Assembly (NCBI RefSeq): GCF_014334735.1
Contig: NZ_CP060587.1
Span: 2,914,001-2,978,000 of the forward strand
Direction: 5' to 3'
Length of the DNA stretch: 64,000 nt
DNA from: Aeromicrobium senzhongii
GTDB lineage: Bacteria > Actinomycetota > Actinomycetes > Propionibacteriales > Nocardioidaceae
The notes beneath the pieces were generated by a model that saw only the letters and a program-made list of their open reading frames with translations, made no database searches and was not told where the DNA came from. This document shows, one piece after another, positions 15,695-24,465 of the stretch. The position numbers and the translations under genes were made by a program. Numbering within the stretch: position 1 is the stretch's first letter; each line of letters starts with the position of its first letter.

Positions 15695-17634
15695 TCTGCT
15701 TCCTCCTCGATGACGGCGAGGACGGCTCCGGCCTCGACCTGCTGCCCGACGGTGACCGCCAGGTTGCTGACGACGCCGTCGGACGGCGCCGTGATGGTGT
15801 GCTGCATCTTCATGGCCTCGAGGACGACCACGGGGTCGCCCTTCGAGACGCGATCGCCGTCGGCGACCTGGACCGCGGTGACCGCGGCGGGCATGGGCGC
15901 CAACAGCGAACCCTCGGCAACGACGTCGGCGGGATCGACGAAGCGCGGCACCGGCGTCAGGCTCGTCGAGCCCTCCGGACCGTCGACGTCGACGTGCTTC
16001 TCGCCGGTCTCGACCCAGTAGCGGCGGGTGACGCCGTCAGCCTCGAGCAGCACCTCGGCCGCCGAGCCGAACGTGTCGAGTGAGACGACGGTGACCCCGT
16101 CGACGGTGAGCCGTCCACCAGCGCTGCGGTACCGGACGGGCTCGTGACCCTCGTACTCGCGCGTCAACGGCTGGCTCGGGACGTTGCGGAACCCGGCGGG
16201 GATGCGCGAGAGCACCCGCCCGGACGCGGCCGCGATCGTGGCCTCGGCCAGGGCTGCCGCGACGGGCACCAGCGGGTCGCCGGCCTCCGTCGTGATCCAC
16301 GCGTCGGCGTGCTCCTCCAGCATCGAGGTCCACAGGTCGGCGTCCTGCACCGGCTGGGCCTCGAGGATCTGGCGCAGGGCCGACCGGTTCGTCGTGACAC
16401 CGTGCACGCTCGACCGACGCAGGGCGTCGACCAGGATGCGCAGCGCCGTGGTGCGGTCGGGGCCGTGCGCGATGACCTTCGCGATCATCGCGTCGTAGTG
16501 GATGCCCACGACGCTGCCCACCTCGACCGCGGAGTCGACGCGGACCGTCTCGGGGAAGTCGAAGACGCGGATCGTGCCGGTCTGGGGCGACCAGTCGTCG
16601 GCCGGGTCCTCGGCGTAGAGGCGCACCTCGATGGAGTGGCCCTGCGGCGCCGAGACCTCGCCCTCGAGCGGCTTGCCCTCGGCGATCGCGATCTGCGCGG
16701 CGACGAGATCGATGCCGTGCACCTGCTCGGTGACGGGGTGCTCGACCTGCAGACGGGTGTTCATCTCCAGGAAGAAGACCCGGTCGCCGTCGACGAGGAA
16801 CTCGACCGTGCCGGCGCCGCGGTAGCCCACGGCCTCGGCGGCCGCCCGGGCCGCGGTGTGCAGGGTCTTGCGCGCCGTGTCAGACAGGTTCGGCGCGGGC
16901 GCCTCCTCCACGACCTTCTGGTGACGACGCTGGATCGAGCAGTCACGGTCGCCGACGGCCCAGACGGTGCCGTGCGTGTCGGCCAGGATCTGCACCTCGA
17001 CGTGGCGGGCACGCGGCAGGTACGGCTCGACGAAGACGGTGCCGTCGCCGAACGCGGACTGGGCCTCGGCCTGCGCCTTGGCCAGCTCGCCGTCGAGGTC
17101 CTCCAGCCGCTCGACCACGCGCATGCCGCGACCACCACCGCCGGCACTGGCCTTGACCAGCAGCGGCAGGTCGGCGTCCGTCACCGAGGCGACGTCGACC
17201 GAGAGGATCGGCACGTCGGCCGCGGCCATGATCTCCTTGGCGCGGATCTTGCTGCCCATCTGGTCGATGGACTCCGGGCTGGGGCCGATCCAGACCAGAC
17301 CGGCCGCCTCGACCTCACGGGCGAAGGCGGCGTTCTCGGACAGGAAGCCGTAGCCGGGGTGGATCGCGTCGGCACCCGTGCGGCGCGCGGCGTCGATCAC
17401 GAGGTCGCCGCGCAGGTAGGTCTCCGAGGGCGCGCTGCCGGGCAGGCGCACCGCGAGGTCCGCCTCGGCCACGAACGGCATGTCGGCGTCGGCGTCGGAG
17501 AACACGGCGACCGTCTCGATGCCGAGGTCACGGGCCGTGCGGAACACGCGGCGGGCGATCTCGCCACGGTTGGCGACGAGGACTCTTCTGATGGTCACCG
17601 GGTTGACTCCTTGCTGGACGGTGGAGGCGCTCAC
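15691..17634 (-). CDS. Acyl-CoA carboxylase alpha subunit (biotin carboxylase plus biotin carrier)
   Basis: 647-residue alpha chain of a biotin-dependent acyl-CoA carboxylase. The biotin carboxylase part is N-terminal (VLVANRGEIARR, ATP-grasp GGGGRGMRVV, EMNTRLQVEHPVTE). A linker and a C-terminal biotinyl domain with EAMKMQH follow, where the Lys carries biotin. It pairs with the carboxyltransferase gene upstream through an ATGA overlap. Given the atuA and dehydrogenase neighbours, methylcrotonyl-, geranyl- or a similar branched acyl-CoA is the likely substrate; propionyl-CoA cannot be excluded. Confidence 0.88.
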   Translation of the reverse strand: MSASTVQQGVNPVTIRRVLVANRGEIARRVFRTARDLGIETVAVFSDADADMPFVAEADLAVRLPGSAPSETYLRGDLVIDAARRTGADAIHPGYGFLSENAAFAREVEAAGLVWIGPSPESIDQMGSKIRAKEIMAAADVPILSVDVASVTDADLPLLVKASAGGGGRGMRVVERLEDLDGELAKAQAEAQSAFGDGTVFVEPYLPRARHVEVQILADTHGTVWAVGDRDCSIQRRHQKVVEEAPAPNLSDTARKTLHTAARAAAEAVGYRGAGTVEFLVDGDRVFFLEMNTRLQVEHPVTEQVHGIDLVAAQIAIAEGKPLEGEVSAPQGHSIEVRLYAEDPADDWSPQTGTIRVFDFPETVRVDSAVEVGSVVGIHYDAMIAKVIAHGPDRTTALRILVDALRRSSVHGVTTNRSALRQILEAQPVQDADLWTSMLEEHADAWITTEAGDPLVPVAAALAEATIAAASGRVLSRIPAGFRNVPSQPLTREYEGHEPVRYRSAGGRLTVDGVTVVSLDTFGSAAEVLLEADGVTRRYWVETGEKHVDVDGPEGSTSLTPVPRFVDPADVVAEGSLLAPMPAAVTAVQVADGDRVSKGDPVVVLEAMKMQHTITAPSDGVVSNLAVTVGQQVEAGAVLAVIEEEAE

Positions 17635-19229
17635 AGGCGGAACACCCCGTAGCCGCGGGCGCCCTCGACGGGCGCGTTGGCGATGGCGGACAGGCAGATG
17701 CCCAAGATGGTGCGGGTGTCGCGCGGGTCGATGACACCGTCGTCGTAGCCCAGGCCGCTGGTGAAGTACGCCAGCGACTGCTCCTCGATCTGCTGCTCGA
17801 CGAGGTCCTTGATGCCCTGGAATCCCTCGGAATCGAACGGGATGCCCTTGGACTCGGAAGACTGGCGGGCCACGATCTCCATGACGCCGGCCAGCTGCGC
17901 CGGGCCCATCACGGCGGACTTGGCGCCGACCCAGCTGAACATGAAGCGCGGGTCGTAGGCGCGGCCGCTCATGCCGTAGTGACCGGCGCCGTACGACGCC
18001 CCCATCACGATCGAGATGTGCGGGACCTTGCTGTTCGAGACGGCGTTGATCATCTGCGCGCCGTGCTTGATGATGCCGCCCTGCTCGTACTCCGCACCGA
18101 CCATGTAGCCCGTCGTGTTGTGCAAAAACAGCAGTGGCGTGTCGATCTGGTTCGCCAGCTGGATGAACTGCGCGGCCTTCTGGGCCTCCTGGCTGAACAG
18201 CACGCCCTGGGCGTTGGCCAGGATGCCGATCGGGTGCCCGTGCAGCTGGGCGAAGCCGGTGACGAGGCTCTGGCCGTAGAGCGGCTTGAACTCGTCGAAC
18301 TCGCTGCCGTCGACCAGGCGCGCGATGACCTCACGGGGGTCGAACGGGATCTTCAGGTCGGTGGGCACGATGCCCAGCAGGTCCTCCTGGTCCAGCAGCG
18401 GCTCGCTGTAGACCGAGGCGGGCACCGGGCCGGCCTTGCGCCAGTTGATCCGGCGCATGATCTGGCGGCCGAGGCGGATCGCGTCGCGTTCGTCGACCGC
18501 CAGGTAGTCGGCCAGGCCGGACTGCTTGGCGTGCATCTGGGCGCCGCCGAGCGACTCGTCGTCGGACTCCTCGCCCGTGGCCATCTTCACCAGCGGCGGT
18601 CCACCGAGGAAGACCTTGGCGCCGCCGTCGACCATGACGACGTAGTCGCTCATGCCGGGCACGTAGGCGCCGCCCGCCGTTGAGTTGCCGAAGACCAGCG
18701 CGACCGTGGGACGGCGGTCCTCACTGGCCTGCGTGATGTTGCGGAAGCTGGCGCCGCCGGGGATGAAGATGTCCTTCTGCGTCGGCAGGTCGGCGCCGCC
18801 GGACTCGACGAGGTTGATCGTGGGCAGCCGGTTCTCGGCCGCGATCTGCGCGGCGCGGAAGCCCTTCTTGACCGTGACCGGGTTGGACGAGCCGCCCTTC
18901 ACGGTGGGGTCGTTGGCGATGATCATGCACTCGACGCCCTCGACGACACCGATGCCGGTGATGATCGAGCCGCCGACGGTGAAGTCGGTGCCCCAGCCGG
19001 CCAACGCGCCCAGCTCGAGGAACGGCGCGTCCGGATCGACGAGCAGCTCGATGCGCTCGCGCGCGGTCAGCTTGCCCCGTTGGTGATGACGGTCCACGTA
19101 CTTCTCGCCGCCGCCGGCCAGCGCCTTGGCGTGCTGCTCGGCGAGGTCGGCGACGCGTTCGAGCGCCGCCTCCCGGTTCTGGGCGTACGCGGCCGACGTC
19201 GGGTCGACGGCGGTCCTGACTGCACTCAT
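17631..19229 (-). CDS. Acyl-CoA carboxylase beta subunit (carboxyltransferase)
   Basis: 532-residue carboxyltransferase subunit that transfers CO2 from carboxybiotin to an acyl-CoA. The N-terminal part includes TARERIELLVDP and the C-terminal half includes NNTTGYMVG-like and GAGHYGMSGRAYDPRF segments. It resembles methylcrotonyl-CoA and geranyl-CoA carboxylase beta chains. The ATG at 19229 overlaps the upstream winged-helix gene by ATGA and the stop overlaps the alpha subunit start, so all three are coupled. A long open frame further upstream is a shadow of the neighbour. Confidence 0.88.
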   Translation of the reverse strand: MSAVRTAVDPTSAAYAQNREAALERVADLAEQHAKALAGGGEKYVDRHHQRGKLTARERIELLVDPDAPFLELGALAGWGTDFTVGGSIITGIGVVEGVECMIIANDPTVKGGSSNPVTVKKGFRAAQIAAENRLPTINLVESGGADLPTQKDIFIPGGASFRNITQASEDRRPTVALVFGNSTAGGAYVPGMSDYVVMVDGGAKVFLGGPPLVKMATGEESDDESLGGAQMHAKQSGLADYLAVDERDAIRLGRQIMRRINWRKAGPVPASVYSEPLLDQEDLLGIVPTDLKIPFDPREVIARLVDGSEFDEFKPLYGQSLVTGFAQLHGHPIGILANAQGVLFSQEAQKAAQFIQLANQIDTPLLFLHNTTGYMVGAEYEQGGIIKHGAQMINAVSNSKVPHISIVMGASYGAGHYGMSGRAYDPRFMFSWVGAKSAVMGPAQLAGVMEIVARQSSESKGIPFDSEGFQGIKDLVEQQIEEQSLAYFTSGLGYDDGVIDPRDTRTILGICLSAIANAPVEGARGYGVFRL

Positions 19230-20269
19230 GCGTGGTCCTTCCACTGCAGGTCGACGGTGGTGTCGAGGTGGTCGATGAGGGAGGCGGCATCGGTCTCGAT
19301 GCGCTCGCGGTCGGTGGGCGAGAGGGCTCGCACGGGGGTGATCTCCAGGCGGACCGGGTCGGCCTTGCGCTGTGGCTTGAGGCGGCGCCAGGTCCCGGCG
19401 ACCACGCCGTCGAGCAGCGCCAGGTTGCCGCCCCAGACGTCGATGATGCCGTCGCGCGCGGTGGGCACCTCGTAGTGCGAGCGGTCCTGGTAGGCGATGA
19501 CGAGCTCGTCGAAGAGGCTCAGCAGGAACGCGGTGCCGTCCGAGGTGGGCGCCTCGAACGCCTCGGGCTCGACCTGCTCGAACGCGCGCCGCGCGTCGGT
19601 GAGGGTCAGGCCGGCCCACCAGGCGAAGTCGCGGGCGGTGGCGGGCGCGTGTCCGGCCAGGTACATCGACGCGAGACGGACGAGCGCCTCGTCCCGGTCG
19701 ATCGGCGCGGTGGGGATGCGCGACGCGTAGGGGACGAAGGTGTCCCAGCTGCCGCGGCGAGGGCCGGTCGTCACGATCTTGTCCAGCTCGGCGCCCATCG
19801 TGACGTGACCGAGCGCCATGCCCTTGAGCTCGACCCCGCGCTCGGCCAGGGCCGCTCCGATCTCCTTGCGGGTCAGCGGGACGTCCGCGGCCTCGACGAT
19901 CTGGCCGACCATGGCGACGAACCGGTCGCGGTCCTCGAGCAGACCGGTGGACCGCAACTGCGGGCGCGACTGCGCGCGGATCCGGTCGGCCGTCAGATCG
20001 AGCATCCAGCCGAGGTCCTCGACGCGGACGACGTGCCACGTCGGGCGCAGCACGTGGTGACGCACGAGCGAACCCTCGGCGATCTCGGTGGCGATGGCCT
20101 CACGGCTCGGGCGGTCCTTCGTGCGGCGGGCGAGCGACCACAGCGAGTCCTCGAACTCCTGGAACTGCACCGCACCGAGGGTGCCGACGCAGGACCGCAG
20201 GTCCGGGAACGGCTCGCCGATCAACCGTTGCCGCGCCATCCGCTCTCCGCGGACCTGTGCTGGGCTCAT
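19226..20269 (-). CDS. Winged-helix DNA-binding protein (AlkZ-like, HTH_42 family)
   Basis: About 347 residues of the winged-helix family that includes the interstrand-crosslink glycosylase AlkZ. The N-terminal part carries GAVQFQEFEDSLWSLARRT and a HHVLRPTWH motif; a WWAGLTLTDARRAF segment lies in the middle. The ATG at 20269 has AGAGGGG upstream; a GTG nine bases earlier is less well placed. It is embedded in a catabolic operon by ATGA overlap, so a repair role is not obvious and a regulatory one is possible. Confidence 0.7.
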   Translation of the reverse strand: MSPAQVRGERMARQRLIGEPFPDLRSCVGTLGAVQFQEFEDSLWSLARRTKDRPSREAIATEIAEGSLVRHHVLRPTWHVVRVEDLGWMLDLTADRIRAQSRPQLRSTGLLEDRDRFVAMVGQIVEAADVPLTRKEIGAALAERGVELKGMALGHVTMGAELDKIVTTGPRRGSWDTFVPYASRIPTAPIDRDEALVRLASMYLAGHAPATARDFAWWAGLTLTDARRAFEQVEPEAFEAPTSDGTAFLLSLFDELVIAYQDRSHYEVPTARDGIIDVWGGNLALLDGVVAGTWRRLKPQRKADPVRLEITPVRALSPTDRERIETDAASLIDHLDTTVDLQWKDHA

Positions 20270-20284
20270 GCCCGCCACCCCTCT

Positions 20285-20347
20285 CCACTTTTGGAAACGG
20301 TTTCACCTTCCACGGACGAAAACACGTGGATCCGTTTCCAAAAGTGG
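20285..20347. repeat. 63-bp palindromic element, copy 1 (intergenic)
   Basis: The outer arms CCACTTTTGGAAACGG and CCGTTTCCAAAAGTGG are perfectly inverted (16 bp). Inner arm bases are imperfect in this copy and a 19-base loop differs from that of copy 2. The total length equals copy 2 exactly. It lies between the winged-helix and acyl-CoA dehydrogenase genes. Confidence 0.85.
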
Positions 20348-20373
20348 CGCGAGGGTGGGCAGCTGGGAGTCAC

Positions 20374-21525
20374 TCAGTACCCCAGCAGCTTCGCGGCGAG
20401 ATCCTTCATGACCTCGGTGGCACCGCCGCCGATGCCCAGGATCCGGGCATCGCGGTAGTGACGGTCGATCTCGGACTCACGCATGTAACCCATGCCGCCG
20501 AAGATCTGCACGGCCTCGTGGACGACGAACTCGGCACACGCGACAGCCTGGTTCTTCGCCACGACCGCGTCGAGGATCAGGGTCGGGTCGGACTTGGGGG
20601 TGTCGAGGGCGCGCTCGACGACCTCGCGGGTCAGGGCGCGGGCGGCAGCGGTCCGCGAGTGCATCTCGACGAGCTTGTGGCGGATGACCTGGCGGGCGAT
20701 GAGCGGCTTGCCGAAGGTCTCGCGCTCCTTGGCGTACGCGGCCGCCAGGTCGAGGGCGCGCTGGGAGGTCGCGTAGGCCTGCGTCGCGAGGTTGATGCGC
20801 TCGCCGACGAACTGCTGGGCGATCAGGTAGAAGCCGCTGTTCTCCTCACCCACGACGTTCTCGACGGGGACGCGAACGTCCTCGAAAAAGAGCTCTGCGG
20901 TGTCGGAACAGTGCCAGCCCATCTTGCGCAGACTGCGGCCGACGGTGAAGCCGGGTGTGTCCTTCTCGATGACCAGCAGGCTGATGCCGCCGTGGCCCTC
21001 GTCGCCCGTGCGGACGGCGGTGGTGACGAAGTCGGCGCGGACGCCGCTGGTGATGAACGTCTTGGCGCCGTTGACGACGTAGTGGGCGCCGTCGCGGACG
21101 GCGCGGGTGCGGATGTTGGCCACGTCGGAGCCGCCACCGGGCTCGGTGACGCCGAGGGCGCCGATCATCTCGCCGGCCAGCGTCGGGCGGACGTAGCGGT
21201 CGATCAGGTCGGTGTTGCCCGAGTCGATGATGTGGGGCGTCGCGATCGAGTGGGTGAACAGGCTGGCCTGCAGACCCGTCGATCCACCGGCGGCCAGCAT
21301 CGCCTCGGTGGCGATGCCGGCGTCGATCATGTCGCCGCCGTCGCCGCCGACCTCCTCGGGGAACCCGACGGCCAGGAAGCCGGCCTTCGCGGTCTTGAGG
21401 TGCAGCTCGCGCGGGAGCTCGCCGTCGTCCTCCCACTGGGCGATGTGCGGTGCGATCTCGGCACGGGTGAAGGCCTCGACGGCCTGGCGCAGCGCCTGCC
21501 GCTCGTCGGTGTTCCAGGGGTTCAT
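20374..21525 (-). CDS. Acyl-CoA dehydrogenase
   Basis: 383-residue FAD-dependent acyl-CoA dehydrogenase with GVTEPGGGSDVANI (about 125) and the C-terminal FGGMGYMRE motif. The start is coupled to the atuA-like gene by ATGA (21525/21522). In acyclic-terpene utilisation two dehydrogenases act on citronellyl-type CoA esters, which fits two copies in this operon. Copy 1 of a 63-bp palindrome lies just downstream. Confidence 0.88.
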   Translation of the reverse strand: MNPWNTDERQALRQAVEAFTRAEIAPHIAQWEDDGELPRELHLKTAKAGFLAVGFPEEVGGDGGDMIDAGIATEAMLAAGGSTGLQASLFTHSIATPHIIDSGNTDLIDRYVRPTLAGEMIGALGVTEPGGGSDVANIRTRAVRDGAHYVVNGAKTFITSGVRADFVTTAVRTGDEGHGGISLLVIEKDTPGFTVGRSLRKMGWHCSDTAELFFEDVRVPVENVVGEENSGFYLIAQQFVGERINLATQAYATSQRALDLAAAYAKERETFGKPLIARQVIRHKLVEMHSRTAAARALTREVVERALDTPKSDPTLILDAVVAKNQAVACAEFVVHEAVQIFGGMGYMRESEIDRHYRDARILGIGGGATEVMKDLAAKLLGY

Positions 21526-23258
21526 GCGAGCAGCTCCTCGGGGATGGTGACGATGCGGGCGCGCAACCATTCGCCGAGCGCCTTGGCCTGGGGGTCGAAG
21601 CGCGTCGACGAGGCGACGCCCTCCCCCAGCAGGCCGCGCAGGATCAGGTTGATGCCGGACAGGTTCGGCAGCGGGTGGACGTCGATCTCGAGGTCGGCGG
21701 CCTCGGGCAGCAGCTCGCGGACGCGGTCCTCGGTCAGGAAGGTCTCGAGCCAGGCGTAGGCCTGCTCGCGGCGCGGATGGCCCGCGGGGATCCACACGCC
21801 GACGTTCGCGTTGCCGCCCTTGTCGCCCGAGCGCGCGTGGACGAGGCGGCCCAACGCGATCGGCTGCCCCGGGCCACTTTTGGAAACGGATCCACCATTC
21901 TCTGCCGAGTTTGCGTGGATCCGTTTCCAAAAGTGGCTCTCAGGGTCGGCCGTGACGGCGGGCGGGGCGATCTCGGTGCGCGAGCCGTCGGCATGGACGA
22001 CCACGTGGGGCACCTCGGACTGCGGCACGTAGGCCGCCCGGTAGATGCCGTAGGGGGCGCCGCGGCCGGGAGGCGCGGTCATGGTGAAGCCCGGGTACGA
22101 CGCGAGCGCGATCTCGACGGCGGCGCCACTGAACGCGCGGCCGACCTTGTCCTGGTCGGCGTCCTTGACGTGGCAGCGCAGGATCGCGGCGGCCGCGGGC
22201 TGCGAGGCGGGGTCGCGGTGGTCGGTGCGCGCCAGGTCCCAGACGATCTCGGCGGGCGGGTTGCCGGCCAGAGCCGCCTCGATCTGGCGGCGCACCCACG
22301 CCGCCTTGTCCTCGATGTCGAGGCCGGTCAGGACGAACTCGACGCTGTTGCGGAAGCCGCCGAACGCGTTGAGACAGACCTTCGTGGTCGCCGGCGGCGC
22401 ACCGCCGCGTACGCCCGAGATGCGCACCCGATCGGCGCCGTCGGCGGTCAGGTCGATGCTGGTCAGGTCGACCACGACGTCGGGGTTCAGGTACCGCTGG
22501 TCCTGGATCTCGTAGACGAGCTGGGCGGTGACCGTGTCGACCGTGACCGCGCCGCCGGTGCCGTCGTGCTTGGTGATGACGACGTCGCCGGTCTCGCTGA
22601 TCTCGGCGATGGGGAAGCCGAGCGGCCGGCTGGTGTCGATGTCGAGGAAGCCGCTGAAGTTGCCACCGGTCGCCTGCGCACCGCACTCGATGACGTGGCC
22701 CGCCACGACCGCGCCGGCGAGCCGGTCGAAGTCCTCGCGGCCCCAACCGAACTCGGCGATCGCCGGCCCGACGACGACGGAGGCGTCCGTGACGCGGCCG
22801 GTGACGACGATGTCGGCGCCGGACTTCAGCGCCTCGGCGATGCCGAAGGCACCCAGGTAGGCATTGGCGGTCAGCGCGTCGCCGAAGCCGAGCTCAGCCG
22901 AACGTGCCAGCAGGTCGTCACCCTCGACGTGCGCCACCGAGACGTCGACGCCCTGCTCGGCGGCAACCTTGCGAATGGCCTCGGCCAGGCCGGCCGGGTT
23001 GAGGCCGCCGGCGTTGGCGACGATCCTGACGCCGCGCTCCTTCGCCAGCGCGAGGTTCTCGGTCAGCTGCTTGAGGAAAGTCTTGGCGTACCCGAGGTCG
23101 GTGCTCTTCATCCGGTCGCGGCCGAGGATCAGCATCGTCAACTCGGCGAGGTAGTCGCCGGTCAGGTAGTCGAGCTCGCCGCCCTCGAGCATCTCGCGCA
23201 TCGCCGAGAAGCGATCGCCGTAGAAGCCCGAGCAGTTGCCGACACGAAGAGTACGCAC
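21522..23258 (-). CDS. atuA: AtuA-family protein (acyclic terpene utilisation, DUF1446) with a 21-residue insert
   Basis: 578 residues. The N-terminal AtuA domain begins VRTLRVGNCSGFYGDR; the C-terminal domain has VHARSGDKGGNANVG. AtuA family members occur in citronellol/geraniol and related branched-acyl pathways; the reaction is not settled. Between the domains lies an in-frame 21-residue stretch encoded entirely by copy 2 of a 63-bp palindrome (21874-21936). The GTG at 23258 sits six bases after a -10 box, so it is probably leaderless; a GTG at 23279 is in frame but would lie inside the promoter. It heads the acyl-CoA operon. Confidence 0.82.
   Translation of the reverse strand: MRTLRVGNCSGFYGDRFSAMREMLEGGELDYLTGDYLAELTMLILGRDRMKSTDLGYAKTFLKQLTENLALAKERGVRIVANAGGLNPAGLAEAIRKVAAEQGVDVSVAHVEGDDLLARSAELGFGDALTANAYLGAFGIAEALKSGADIVVTGRVTDASVVVGPAIAEFGWGREDFDRLAGAVVAGHVIECGAQATGGNFSGFLDIDTSRPLGFPIAEISETGDVVITKHDGTGGAVTVDTVTAQLVYEIQDQRYLNPDVVVDLTSIDLTADGADRVRISGVRGGAPPATTKVCLNAFGGFRNSVEFVLTGLDIEDKAAWVRRQIEAALAGNPPAEIVWDLARTDHRDPASQPAAAAILRCHVKDADQDKVGRAFSGAAVEIALASYPGFTMTAPPGRGAPYGIYRAAYVPQSEVPHVVVHADGSRTEIAPPAVTADPESHFWKRIHANSAENGGSVSKSGPGQPIALGRLVHARSGDKGGNANVGVWIPAGHPRREQAYAWLETFLTEDRVRELLPEAADLEIDVHPLPNLSGINLILRGLLGEGVASSTRFDPQAKALGEWLRARIVTIPEELLA
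21874..21936. repeat. 63-bp palindromic element, copy 2 (inside atuA)
   Basis: 22-bp perfect inverted arms beginning CCACTTTTGGAAACGG and ending CCGTTTCCAAAAGTGG flank a 19-base loop. The length is a multiple of three and the element keeps the atuA frame open, adding about 21 residues between its two domains. Confidence 0.85.
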
Positions 23259-23264
23259 GGGTTG

Positions 23265-23298
23265 AGTGTCCCCCGTCACAAAGAAACAGTCAAGCCTG
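23265..23298 (-). promoter_or_regulatory. atuA operon promoter with TetR-type operator
   Basis: -35 TTGACT (23288-23293), a 17-base spacer and -10 GACACT (23265-23270), six bases before GTG 23258. A partial palindrome CAGTCAAGCCTG (23287-23298) covers the -35 box. The 19-bp core AAAGAAACAGTCAAGYCTG recurs at the TetR gene promoter at 29290-29308 with identical spacing. Confidence 0.65.
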
Positions 23299-23333
23299 CT
23301 TTTTAGTTTCCGCAGCTGCGTTCCCGGCGACCT

Positions 23334-23639
23334 TCAGTCCGTACCGAGGTCGAGGCTCCCGAAGTAAGCAGTCAGCGCCACGGCGGTCACAGCCACACTC
23401 ACCGCGACGACCTTCTTCTCGCGGGACGTTCCGTCATGGCCACGCAGCAGAACCGCGCCGAGCGCCAGGTTGGCTGCGCTCCACGCCAGATTCGGCACGC
23501 GCCCGGACAGGCCTCTGCCGGGCGGGTCGGCGAAGGGCGTGGGGAACGGCCGGCCGATCAGGCCCGCGACGCCGTGGGGCACGGCGTTGACCAGCAGCGC
23601 GCCGGCAGCGGCACGGGTCAGGACGCTGCGAGAGCTCAT
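23334..23639 (-). CDS. Small membrane protein of unknown function
   Basis: 101 residues with about three hydrophobic segments (about 5-27, 49-66 and 76-95). A Pro-rich stretch between the first two (FPTPFADPPGRG) may be an external loop. The ATG is preceded by AGGAGG. I do not recognise the family. It lies alone between the atuA promoter and a tetR-type gene, both leftward. Confidence 0.6.
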   Translation of the reverse strand: MSSRSVLTRAAAGALLVNAVPHGVAGLIGRPFPTPFADPPGRGLSGRVPNLAWSAANLALGAVLLRGHDGTSREKKVVAVSVAVTAVALTAYFGSLDLGTD

Positions 23640-23679
23640 GCATCCTCCTGGACGACACGGGGCGCGAGTGGGTTCACTC

Positions 23680-24318
23680 TCACACGTCGGGCCGCGAGTT
23701 GCCTGTCGCCATGTCCGACGTGATGGGTGCCTGCAGCAGTCCGGCGAGCGCGTCACACAGGAAGATGCCCGCCTCGGCCCAGCGCGCCGGTTCACCGGAC
23801 CGCTCGGCGAGCTCCTCGATCTGCGCACACGTGGTGCTGATGATCTGTGCCGTCAGTTGGGCCCGCGCCCGGACCACGTTCGCGTCGAGGTGGGCCAGCC
23901 GCTGGACGACGGAGCGCGCGACGGCACCGGCCATCGGGTTGCCCAACGGCCCGGACCGCAGCAGCTCGGCCGTCGGCGGGTCGTGGAGCGCCTGGTCGAG
24001 GAAGCGCGCGCGCCACGACGGCGTCGGCAGCTCCGCCAAGGCCGACGTCAGCGGGATCACCGCTGACCGGATGTCGCCCAGCAACGAGTCCGACTCCTCG
24101 AACATCGCGCGACGACGAGGCTCGAGACCGGACTGGTGCCGTTCGAGGAGGGCCTCGATCAGGCCGCGACGACCACCGAAGTAGTAGCTCACCGCCGAGT
24201 GGTTGGTGTTGCCGGCGGCGTCGGCGATCTGACGGTCCGAGACCGTCGAAATGCCGTGCTCGGCGAACAGGCGCTCGGCGGCGTCGAGCAGGAGGTTCCG
24301 GGCGTTGGGGCGCGCCAT
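23680..24318 (-). CDS. TetR family transcriptional regulator
   Basis: 212 residues with an N-terminal helix-turn-helix (about 10-55, including ISTVSDRQIADAAG and AVSYYFGGRRGL) and a C-terminal ligand domain. It is divergent from the membrane-protein gene at 24466. The shared 147-base gap contains an inverted repeat GCCACGT-N13-ACGTGGC, a plausible operator for both genes. By this arrangement it likely represses the exporter-like neighbour. Confidence 0.85.
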   Translation of the reverse strand: MARPNARNLLLDAAERLFAEHGISTVSDRQIADAAGNTNHSAVSYYFGGRRGLIEALLERHQSGLEPRRRAMFEESDSLLGDIRSAVIPLTSALAELPTPSWRARFLDQALHDPPTAELLRSGPLGNPMAGAVARSVVQRLAHLDANVVRARAQLTAQIISTTCAQIEELAERSGEPARWAEAGIFLCDALAGLLQAPITSDMATGNSRPDV

Positions 24319-24377
24319 GAGTTCCTTCCGCGAGCCGAGGTGACGAGGACAACCCTAGCGAGACTCCGCCGAATTAA

Positions 24378-24404
24378 GCCACGTGCCTTACGCTGGAACG
24401 TGGC
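24378..24404. promoter_or_regulatory. Candidate TetR operator between divergent genes
   Basis: GCCACGT (24378-24384) and ACGTGGC (24398-24404) form a 7-bp perfect inverted repeat with a 13-base spacer. It lies in the gap shared by the TetR gene and the membrane-protein gene. Confidence 0.5.
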
Positions 24405-24465
24405 GGTTCCACCGGCCATCCCCCTTTTCACCCTTCGCGCCTGTGCGCGCCTCGAGGAGTCACCC

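Noticed and set aside
20285..21936. 63-bp palindromes as insertion-sequence ends
   Set aside because: The segment between the copies contains an intact, co-directional dehydrogenase coupled to its neighbour and no transposase.
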